Origin: an uncultured Lachnospiraceae bacterium
GTDB taxonomy: Bacteria > Bacillota > Clostridia > Lachnospirales > Lachnospiraceae
Direction of reading: 5' to 3'
DNA: 8,540 nt
NCBI GenBank assembly: GCA_902803745.1
Contig: CADCRB010000128.1
Span: 1-8,540 of the forward strand
Each line of letters begins with the position of its first letter. Within the stretch, counting starts at the first letter, position 1. Below, piece by piece: positions 1 through 6,428 of the stretch. Both the position numbers and the translations under genes were made by a program. A model generated the notes under the pieces. That model worked only from the letters and a program-made list of their open reading frames with translations, was not told where the DNA came from and ran no database searches.

Positions 1-1332
1 CCAGTTTTCTATATAATAAATATCAAATTTGATGCGGTCCTTGATCGAGGTATCCCCGCGGAGACCGTTTACCTGCGCCCAGCCCGTAAGCCCGGGACGC
101 ACCTGGTGTTTTATCATATAACGGGGTATCTCTTCCTTGAATTTCTCGACAAACTGCGGTCTCTCAGGTCTCGGTCCGACTATGGACATATCACCCTTCA
201 GGATATTTATAAGCTGGGGCAGCTCGTCCATGCTGGTATGACGCAGCACCTTGCCGACCTTGGTCACTCTCGGATCGTCCTGCACCGTCCAGTGCTTCTT
301 CTCTTCACTTTCTTTTTGCAGCTCCATAGTCCTGAATTTGTACATCATAAAATTAACATTATGAAGTCCTACTCTTTCCTGCTTGTAGATCGCCGGCCCT
401 TCCGAGGAAAGCTTTACGGCTATAAACGCCGCCAGCATTATAGGAGAAAAAATGATCAGAAGCAGAATAGCCCCGACTATGTCCATTGTACGTTTGATAA
501 AGCGGTTTTCCGTGGAAGTCAGCGGAACATTCCTTATATTAATGACCGGAAGCCCCTCCACATCCTCCATTATGGGGCGCGAAGGAATGACCCTGTTGTA
601 GTCCGGAATGAACTGGGTATGTACTCCGCTCTTTTCGCATTTTGCCACGATCCGCTCAAGCTTGCTGTATTCATCAAGGGGCAGTGTTATGGCGATCTCC
701 ATTATCTTATTCTCCGGCAATATCACATCCAGGTTCGCGATACGGCCAAGCACCTTGACACCCCTGAGCATAGTGCCCGCCGGAACTCTGTCATCCAGGA
801 TCCCCGTTACCTCATATCCCCAATGCGGATTAAGTCTTATCCTCCGGATATATTCCTCAGCGGATTTCGAATATCCGACAAGCAGCAGGTATTTTTTGTT
901 ATATCCTTTTTTCCTTATGAACTGCAGAATATACCTTATGATATTTCTCATAAGGGTTTCAAGGATAACATTTATGATCGCAAAGATGACCAGCATGGAT
1001 CGCGCAAAGTCTGTCTGATTGATGACATAGAGCACCGACACGAAGCCAATGAAACCGACGATATTCGCGTAAATGGTATTTACCAGCTCCTTCCGTCTCC
1101 CTCCAAGCCTCTTTGATCTGTAGAGACCAAATTGATTGTAAAGGAAAATATAAGAAACGATCAGGAAAGGAAGAGCCCACATATACATATACATAGGCAG
1201 GTGAGGTATGGTAGGATCATTGAGTCTCGTATTAAACCTTATCTCGTAAGCTAGGAAATAAGAAAACCCTGTAACCGCGCCGTCAAGCACCACATGAACC
1301 TTGTTCAGGAAACTCTGATTATTCCTTATCAT
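1..1332 (-). CDS. Initiating polyprenyl-phosphate sugar-1-phosphate transferase (WcaJ/WbaP type), C-terminus cut by window edge
   Basis: This enzyme starts repeat-unit synthesis by moving a sugar-1-phosphate (usually glucose or galactose) from a UDP-sugar to undecaprenyl phosphate at the inner face of the membrane. The frame is open from an ATG at 1332 to base 1, giving 444 residues. Hydrophobic segments lie near residues 12-30, 48-66, 86-104 and 110-128. A Rossmann-like domain follows (about 148-260, starting YLLLVGYSKS), then a re-entrant hydrophobic segment (281-305) and the bacterial sugar transferase domain. That domain shows EGPAIYKQERVG (311-322), YKFRTM (331-336), DELPQ with the expected catalytic Asp-Glu pair (369-370), GDMSIVGPRPE (380-390) and RPGLTGWAQVNG (412-423). 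It ends at IENW; family length suggests roughly 20 residues are missing. The start resembles family N-termini (MIRNNQSFLNKVHVVLD). Only three bases separate it from the upstream stop, with no good ribosome binding site at normal distance, so translational coupling is likely. The sugar specificity cannot be read from sequence. Confidence 0.95.
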   Translation of the reverse strand, partial: MIRNNQSFLNKVHVVLDGAVTGFSYFLAYEIRFNTRLNDPTIPHLPMYMYMWALPFLIVSYIFLYNQFGLYRSKRLGGRRKELVNTIYANIVGFIGFVSVLYVINQTDFARSMLVIFAIINVILETLMRNIIRYILQFIRKKGYNKKYLLLVGYSKSAEEYIRRIRLNPHWGYEVTGILDDRVPAGTMLRGVKVLGRIANLDVILPENKIMEIAITLPLDEYSKLERIVAKCEKSGVHTQFIPDYNRVIPSRPIMEDVEGLPVINIRNVPLTSTENRFIKRTMDIVGAILLLIIFSPIMLAAFIAVKLSSEGPAIYKQERVGLHNVNFMMYKFRTMELQKESEEKKHWTVQDDPRVTKVGKVLRHTSMDELPQLINILKGDMSIVGPRPERPQFVEKFKEEIPRYMIKHQVRPGLTGWAQVNGLRGDTSIKDRIKFDIYYIENW

Positions 1333-1335
1333 AGG

Positions 1336-2289
1336 CTATCCCGGTAATCTCCTGAAAAGATTCAGCCAAAGCTCCAGCTGTATAACAAAATAATTCTTGA
1401 GATTTCTGGATGAGTAAGGGAATTTCCTGGCATCCCTGCACAGGATATAGCCTCGTTTCAGTCCGGAAAGATATGCCCTGCCATGGCCTATCAGTATGAA
1501 AAACAGAGCCTTTATCGTAAAGCCCAGCAGCAGAAACGGAAGATTTACAATGATCTGCAAAACCGGCATATTCTTCATTATCACGTACATGTTATTTCTC
1601 GCGGAGATCCTTATCTTGAAGTCATTATACCGGCTTCCCGTGGCTCCGCTGCCCACATGGTATACCTTTGCTTCCGGGCAGTAGATATTTTTATATCCCA
1701 TGATGCGCGCCCTGTAGCCGATATCCGTATCCTCCAGATAAGCAAAATGAAACTCATCAAACCAGCCTATCTCATCCAGGATGCTCCTTCTGTAGATCGC
1801 TGCTCCTCCGCAGGCAGAAAAAACCTTCGCGGTCTTTGTATATCCCTCAGAGCTTCTGCCCTTCCCCCTTGCATAGGCCCAGCCGAAGGCAGAATAAAGA
1901 TCTCCGGCTCCGTCAAGCTTATCGGGACGTTTCATCTGGATCATCTTTGATGCCACGGAAAAGACACTCTCATCACTTTTTATCGCAGATACCAAAGCGC
2001 CCACGAAGCCGGTCTCAACTCTTGTATCCGAATTAAGCAGGATCACAAAAGGCGCCTCAGACATCCTGAGCCCCTCATTTACCGCTCTGGAAAAGCCATA
2101 ATTCTGATCAAGTCTTTTGAGTCTTATGCCGGGATATTCTCTCTCTACGAGATCTGCGGAATCATCCTTTGATCCGTTATCCACGACGATGATCTCAAAA
2201 TCTTTATATTCCTGAAGCTTAAGGGAGTCTATACATTCTTTTATAAAGTCAGCCCCGTTGTAGTTTGGAATAATTACGCTTGCTTCCAT
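1336..2289 (-). CDS. GT2 glycosyltransferase, rhamnosyltransferase-like (WbbL/RfbN type)
   Basis: This 317-residue inverting GT-A transferase probably adds one sugar from a nucleotide donor to the lipid-linked repeat in the cytoplasm. Visible motifs are VIIPNYNG (5-12), VVDNGSKD (35-42), the metal-binding NSD within LLNSDTRV (84-91), the acceptor-side CGGAAIYRR (160-168), YLEDTDIGYRAR carrying the presumed catalytic base (184-195) and HVGSGAT (211-217). This arrangement is typical of the rhamnosyltransferase-like GT2 group. A hydrophobic stretch at about 243-268 followed by a basic tail suggests C-terminal membrane attachment. The ATG is preceded by AAGGGA six bases upstream. A better GGAGG-like site lies about 24 bases upstream, overlapping the previous stop, but no start codon suits it. 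The gene sits 32 bases after the upstream glycosyltransferase and 3 bases before the initiating transferase. Rhamnose as the donor is a guess from similarity of style. Confidence 0.93.
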   Translation of the reverse strand: MEASVIIPNYNGADFIKECIDSLKLQEYKDFEIIVVDNGSKDDSADLVEREYPGIRLKRLDQNYGFSRAVNEGLRMSEAPFVILLNSDTRVETGFVGALVSAIKSDESVFSVASKMIQMKRPDKLDGAGDLYSAFGWAYARGKGRSSEGYTKTAKVFSACGGAAIYRRSILDEIGWFDEFHFAYLEDTDIGYRARIMGYKNIYCPEAKVYHVGSGATGSRYNDFKIRISARNNMYVIMKNMPVLQIIVNLPFLLLGFTIKALFFILIGHGRAYLSGLKRGYILCRDARKFPYSSRNLKNYFVIQLELWLNLFRRLPG

Positions 2290-2321
2290 TATCTGTCCCT
2301 TGCGAAATACGACCTTCTCCT

Positions 2322-3596
2322 CTATTTTTTAACAAATACCATCTGAGGATCTATCACTATCCTGTATCCCTTATCCCTTATCTTCCTGCACATTCTGCCG
2401 GAATCGCTGACTGCACAGTCCTCAAGGGATGATCTGAGCATCATGCATTGGTTGGATATTATGTCAACCTGTCTCCTGAGCTTTGCCATATGGAATTCTC
2501 CTGACATCCTGTAGTTCATACCACGGTAAAGCGGTACGACCTCCCTGTCTTCATTCCTTTCATAGCCGGCTGAGATCACTCTTCCTAAGAGATCTATGAC
2601 CCTTCCGCCTACTGCCCCGACATCCGGATTTGCCTCAAGATATGCCCGCATCCTCGACTCATAATCCTTTTTTACGGGATAAATGCCCTTTCCGAGGTAC
2701 ATCTTATATCCGTCCTCATCTGCGGATCCGGCCTTATATTCAACCCTGTAAAACCCTCTGTGCTCTGTTTCCGAAACCTCAGCATCCTTGCCGTTTCTTT
2801 TAAGGTAATCCTCGATCGCCCTTTTCCCGGCTGTATGAGCATAGTTCTTCTCACCGGGATCACCTGCAGTGGAGCCCTTGTGGATCCTCCAATGATAGAG
2901 TATCCGTCTCACATGTGATATCTCTTCCGGCTTTATCAGCTCTGCGCATCTTAAGATGAAATCGTGGTCCTGAGCTCCGTCATATTCGCTGTTGAATCCT
3001 CCGGCCTTCAGAGCAAGCTCCCGCTTAACTGCAAGGAAGTGGCAGACATAATTATTGGAAAGCAGCAGATCCATATCAAAATCAGGTTTCCTGAAAGGAC
3101 GAAGGTAACAGTCATTTTCAGTGTCATACTTATCCTCATCGGTATAGATGAGCTTGGCGTCCATATTTATCTCCAGAGCAATCCGGTAGAGCGCATCCGG
3201 CTCGATAAAGTCATCCTGATCAAGCAGCGCGATATAGTCTCCCCTTGCTTCACTGAGAGCAGCATTGGTATTTTCCGATATGCCGCCTCCGGCGCCGAGG
3301 AGCAGCTCGAAATTCTGATAGGTCTGAGCCTTAACGGAGCGGAGCATCTCCCTGAAATACTTATCTTCCGGCCTGTAGGTCGGCACAAGTATTGATATCA
3401 GCGGTTTATTGGGCAGGCAGTTACCGGTCTGCCTCGCAAGGGATGCATCATCTATCGTGCGGATGTCATGCAGGGCTTTAAGCTCCCTGTTGTATTCCCT
3501 GTCGACCTTTGCGTCACTCAGATGCTGCCTCACAGCATAATAAGTACTCCCTATCCCGTTTCTTCGGAAATAATCCGTTACTCTTTTTACATTCAT
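2322..3596 (-). CDS. GT2 glycosyltransferase with an intact N-terminal catalytic domain and a decayed second GT2 half-domain
   Basis: This 424-residue protein resembles the large multi-domain GT2 enzymes of polysaccharide clusters. A linker of about 65 residues precedes the first domain: ISILVPTYRP (67-76), the DxD-type LLDQDD (124-129), YTDEDKYD (151-158), GAQDHDFILRCAE (207-219) and the HWRIHKGSTA signature (235-244). After FYRVEY (282-287), where related proteins begin a second full GT2 domain, only the back half of such a domain is recognisable. It shows YKMYLGKGIYPV (297-308), NPDVGAVGGRVID (323-335), ISNQCMMLR (380-388) and KIRDKGYRIVIDP (405-417). Where the family has the NND metal motif this protein reads GKG, so the second unit is probably not catalytic. 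I chose the ATG at 3596 because GGAG lies seven bases upstream; a TTG directly before it would add one residue. Donor and acceptor are unknown. The stop is TAG. Confidence 0.9.
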   Translation of the reverse strand: MNVKRVTDYFRRNGIGSTYYAVRQHLSDAKVDREYNRELKALHDIRTIDDASLARQTGNCLPNKPLISILVPTYRPEDKYFREMLRSVKAQTYQNFELLLGAGGGISENTNAALSEARGDYIALLDQDDFIEPDALYRIALEINMDAKLIYTDEDKYDTENDCYLRPFRKPDFDMDLLLSNNYVCHFLAVKRELALKAGGFNSEYDGAQDHDFILRCAELIKPEEISHVRRILYHWRIHKGSTAGDPGEKNYAHTAGKRAIEDYLKRNGKDAEVSETEHRGFYRVEYKAGSADEDGYKMYLGKGIYPVKKDYESRMRAYLEANPDVGAVGGRVIDLLGRVISAGYERNEDREVVPLYRGMNYRMSGEFHMAKLRRQVDIISNQCMMLRSSLEDCAVSDSGRMCRKIRDKGYRIVIDPQMVFVKK

Positions 3597-3642
3597 CAAA
3601 ACACTCCGCCTAATAAGGAGATCCGGCTCTCAGAAAAGAGCT

Positions 3643-4422
3643 CTATACTTCCTCATACTCATATTTTGTCCGCGGAATGTCACGGTACTCACCGCGAAGC
3701 CTGGTAGGCATATCCATATAATCAAAAAGTATCTTCAGAGTCTTCATGGACTGCGATGCCATCTTGACATTCGAAACCTGATCCGTCTCTCGCCAGGAGA
3801 TGGGATAAAATCTCATTGTCATATTATAAAAAGCAACCGAAAGAAGCATCGTGCAGTTAAACATGAGATTGTCAGGGTATTTAAGGTAGAACTTCTCCTT
3901 AAGCGCATCAACAGCATACATATTAAGCCCCGAGCCCAGATCAAAGACCCTCATCCTCATCCCGGCTGCATAGAGGAAATTGTAAACAATGTTGCCTACT
4001 GTCCTGAAAAGCGAATATCCCTCAAGGTGAGACTGCAGCATAAATCTTGCGCCAAGCACGCAGTCATAGCCTCTGTATATCTCCTTTTTAAGCACCGGAA
4101 GAAAATCATGGATATTGCCCTGATCATCGCCGTGAAGCACTATGATATAATCAAAGCCTTCGTGTATCGCATAATTAAAAGCGACCTTGTGAGATCCTCC
4201 AAGACCGTAATTATCTTTATTCCTGAAAAGACGTACCGGCATATAAGTATGGGTTCTGATGAACTCCTGTACCGCTTCCTCCGTACCGTCAGTGCTGCGG
4301 TTGTTAATGACCACGACTTCATCAATATAGTCCATGATCTTTCTGTCCAGGGAGTCCAGCACCCTGACTATCTGCTTCTCACAATTGTATGCCGGAATAA
4401 AAAGTAATATACGGGGTTTCAT
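3643..4422 (-). CDS. DPM1-like GT2 glycosyltransferase (HGDDQ type)
   Basis: This is a 259-residue GT-A protein of the dolichol-phosphate-mannose-synthase-like branch of GT2. It may transfer a sugar from a nucleotide donor to polyprenyl phosphate, or may be a plain chain-extending transferase. Motifs are IPAYNCE (9-15), VINNRSTDGT (38-47), NYGLGGSHKVAFNYAI (71-86), the metal site VLHGDDQG (95-102), an arginine-containing LGARF (123-127) and DLGSGLNMY (161-169). PISWRETDQVSNVKM (207-221) lies where this group carries its pre-C-terminal conserved block. The nucleotide-binding site has NN rather than the more common DD, which I believe is tolerated in this subgroup. There is no hydrophobic C-terminal anchor, so it should be soluble or peripheral. 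A strong AGAGGAGG lies five bases before the ATG, and the gap to the upstream gene is 14 bases. It is related in type to the upstream neighbour but clearly diverged from it. Confidence 0.9.
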   Translation of the reverse strand: MKPRILLFIPAYNCEKQIVRVLDSLDRKIMDYIDEVVVINNRSTDGTEEAVQEFIRTHTYMPVRLFRNKDNYGLGGSHKVAFNYAIHEGFDYIIVLHGDDQGNIHDFLPVLKKEIYRGYDCVLGARFMLQSHLEGYSLFRTVGNIVYNFLYAAGMRMRVFDLGSGLNMYAVDALKEKFYLKYPDNLMFNCTMLLSVAFYNMTMRFYPISWRETDQVSNVKMASQSMKTLKILFDYMDMPTRLRGEYRDIPRTKYEYEEV

Positions 4423-4427
4423 AATAA

Positions 4428-4435
4428 CCTCCTCT
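4428..4435 (-). promoter_or_regulatory. Strong ribosome binding site for the 3643-4422 gene
   Basis: The minus strand reads AGAGGAGG, then five bases, then the ATG at 4422. The site lies in the 14-base gap just after the upstream TAA stop and fixes the start codon. Confidence 0.85.
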
Positions 4436-4436
4436 A

Positions 4437-5153
4437 TTAATATGGATTTGAAATTATCCTGTTAAGCTTTACAAAGTCCTTTACGGAGCACAGTCCTATG
4501 CCCGTGATCTTCCTGAGATCTATGGAATTCGTGCCGCCCTGTCTTGGTCTGAAGGTGATCGGAAGATATTTCACCCTGTATTTCCTCTTTGTGAAAATGA
4601 CCGAGATCAGCACATTCGTCAGGAAATAATCCTTGGGGACATATTTGATCTCCCTCTCAAGCACGGATGCCTTCATCAGTCTGAAGGGAGTGTTTGCATC
4701 CTTAACATATACGTGGAAGGTAAGAAAGATAAGAGCTCTCAAAACCCTGGTGACAACGACTCTTCCAAGGCCGTCCTCCCTGTCCTTCCTGTATCCCACT
4801 ATCATCTCATATTTCCTTCGCATCTCCCAGAACTCAGGAAATTCGGAGGGCTCTGTCTGTCCGTCGGAATCAGTCTGGAAGATATAATCCGCGCCCTCAG
4901 AGATCGCATATTTGTAACCCGCAAGGATGGACGGTCCATGTCCCGAATTCTGTTTGTGCCTTACATCCAGAAGGGGAAACTCTTCCTTAAGTCTGTCGAG
5001 CTTTTCCCTTGTCTCGTCCTTTGAGCCATCGTCTATCACGACAAGCCGCGATCCCTCTTCACCGAGCAGCACATTCGGATACCACTTTCTCACAATATCC
5101 TCGATCGTTTCCTGCTCGTTATATGCAGGGATCACTATGAAAAGCTTATCCAT
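4437..5153 (-). CDS. DPM1-like polyprenyl-phosphate sugar transferase (GT2)
   Basis: This 238-residue protein fits the family making polyprenyl-phosphate-linked single sugars (mannose, glucose or similar) on the cytoplasmic side of the membrane. Motifs in order are VIPAYNE (7-13), VVIDDGSKDET (38-48), NSGHGPSILAGYKYA (69-83), the metal-binding QTDSDGQ (93-99), DANTPFRLM (152-160) and FRPRQGGTNS (201-210). This is the usual order for DPM1-type enzymes and the length matches the short soluble form. No C-terminal membrane helices follow, unlike the GtrB/ArnC-type two-helix enzymes. AGGAGGAG sits seven bases before the ATG. The gene lies directly downstream of a GT87-like integral membrane transferase, a class whose characterised members use polyprenyl-phosphate sugars. 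That makes a donor-supplier role attractive, though this is inferred. A direct transferase role onto the growing oligosaccharide cannot be excluded. Confidence 0.92.
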   Translation of the reverse strand: MDKLFIVIPAYNEQETIEDIVRKWYPNVLLGEEGSRLVVIDDGSKDETREKLDRLKEEFPLLDVRHKQNSGHGPSILAGYKYAISEGADYIFQTDSDGQTEPSEFPEFWEMRRKYEMIVGYRKDREDGLGRVVVTRVLRALIFLTFHVYVKDANTPFRLMKASVLEREIKYVPKDYFLTNVLISVIFTKRKYRVKYLPITFRPRQGGTNSIDLRKITGIGLCSVKDFVKLNRIISNPY

Positions 5154-5160
5154 ATATCAA

Positions 5161-5168
5161 CTCCTCCT
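5161..5168 (-). promoter_or_regulatory. Strong ribosome binding site for the 4437-5153 gene
   Basis: The minus strand reads AGGAGGAG with seven bases to the ATG at 5153. It lies in the 30-base gap after the GT87-like gene's stop. Confidence 0.85.
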
Positions 5169-5183
5169 ATTAATAACGCAGTT

Positions 5184-6413
5184 TTATTTCTGACTGACGC
5201 CGGCCTTTATCCTGTCCACCGTCACCACCACAAACGAGATCAGGCAGGCGTAATACAGCGCCCCGCCCACGGTCAGGCATATCACATTGTCGTGAAATAT
5301 CCTGAGCACGAAAAAGAACATCAGTGTCGTTATAAAATAAATAATCTCTGCTGTCTTCATCCTTCCTGTTGCAAAATATCCGAAGACTATGATCATAACG
5401 AAAAAATCATATATCCTGTGATATGTCATAACAAGCGAAAGCAGTACAGCGAGCGAAATAAAAAGCTCGTCGTTTCCCTCAGGAAGCATCAGGGCAGCCG
5501 CAAAAAGGAATACCATAGCCAGGCCGGTAATTATAAATCCCGCGGGATGCCCGCCGGTAAGCACGCCTATATCTATGCCTCCCTCAGCCGCAAGTGCCGA
5601 AGCAACCTTTAAAGGCTTTATCAGCATATCGACAAAGGATTCATGAAGCACCGAGGCTGCCACACCGGTAAGGATCAAATGCGGCACAAGGCTGATCACA
5701 AATTCCTTCCATCTCTTTTTATAAATAAAATATACCGCAAGCGGTGCAGTGACCGTATACTTCAAGTAGCTAAGCGACAGCAGCAGACCTGATGCAACAA
5801 TACGGGCAGTGCTGCTCGTATCCCCTGCGTTTTCATCTGCCAAGCCCCGCTCTGATACATATACAGCCAAAAGGAAGAACGCGACAGCAAAAAGTGTATG
5901 CTGTCCGACTCCCATCTGATTTCTCCAGGGAGTACCCGCCAGCATCAGCATCACAAAAACGGGATACATCCTGTCATCTACCCTGGCCATAAAGGTCTTT
6001 TTCAAAAGCCAGATCATGACCGCAGTACAGAGAATATTGCTTACGGTCCAAAGCACACGCGCCGCATTATAAGGAGGAAGCGCATATCCGGTAAGGATAT
6101 ACAGCAGCGAGGGAAACTGGTTTGCCTCCATCCTCTGCGGTGTGCCGAGTCCCTCATAGTAATCATAAAAGCCCTTAAGATTTGCAATATCAGGAAGCGA
6201 TGCTTTGTCAAAATCCCTGCTGATATCATAAGGGTCATAACCGTTGATAAGCGCAGATGTCGCATCATACTGGAAATCCTGGCTCCATACAAGGCCGTTG
6301 CCTATGCCTTCATAAATGGAGATCACAGCCATCAGCGCCAGCAGGGCGTACAGCACGATCCAGAATCTTCTGTCCGAGGTTGTCTTTTTTATAAAACGCT
6401 TCGGAGCGGACAC
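5184..6413 (-). CDS. GT87-like (GT-C fold, DUF2029-type) integral membrane glycosyltransferase
   Basis: This 409-residue polytopic membrane protein has roughly ten hydrophobic segments, for example at 18-34, 121-137, 150-160, 172-187, 206-228, 237-254, 290-310, 317-330, 335-348 and 355-395. The first outer loop carries SQDFQYDATSALINGYDPY (44-62), matching the GT87-style DF...G-DPY signature; the Asp at 46 is the likely catalytic residue. Further GT87-like signs are MGVGQHTLF (167-175), LSLSYLKYTVTAPL (212-225) and YHRIYDFFV (331-339). Characterised GT87 enzymes move mannose from polyprenyl-phosphate donors on the outer membrane face; the sugar here is unknown. The start is GTG at 6413, since TAA lies five codons upstream in frame and the next ATG falls inside the first helix. 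The ribosome binding site is weak (AAGAG nine bases upstream). The start is 15 bases after the mutase stop, so coupling may help translation. Exact helix edges are estimates. Confidence 0.85.
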   Translation of the reverse strand: MSAPKRFIKKTTSDRRFWIVLYALLALMAVISIYEGIGNGLVWSQDFQYDATSALINGYDPYDISRDFDKASLPDIANLKGFYDYYEGLGTPQRMEANQFPSLLYILTGYALPPYNAARVLWTVSNILCTAVMIWLLKKTFMARVDDRMYPVFVMLMLAGTPWRNQMGVGQHTLFAVAFFLLAVYVSERGLADENAGDTSSTARIVASGLLLSLSYLKYTVTAPLAVYFIYKKRWKEFVISLVPHLILTGVAASVLHESFVDMLIKPLKVASALAAEGGIDIGVLTGGHPAGFIITGLAMVFLFAAALMLPEGNDELFISLAVLLSLVMTYHRIYDFFVMIIVFGYFATGRMKTAEIIYFITTLMFFFVLRIFHDNVICLTVGGALYYACLISFVVVTVDRIKAGVSQK

Positions 6414-6428
6414 CTTATACTGCTCTTA

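Noticed and set aside
106..1116. A 336-codon open frame on the plus strand opposite the initiating transferase
   Set aside because: It is in exact codon register with the real gene on the minus strand. Antisense stops would need TTA, CTA or TCA codons, which the real gene seldom uses, so a long open frame is expected. The real gene has every family motif, while this frame gives no recognisable protein.
1483..1950. A 155-codon plus-strand open frame opposite the rhamnosyltransferase-like GT2
   Set aside because: The minus-strand GT2 reading has complete motifs in order. The plus-strand product shows no domain pattern, and I saw no convincing ribosome binding site.
3624..3643. Small hairpin GCTCT...AGAGC in the gap before the 424-residue GT2, considered as a terminator
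   Set aside because: The stem is only five pairs plus a possible wobble pair, and no T-run follows on the coding strand. The next gene also continues with its own ribosome binding site in the same direction, so I do not call a terminator.
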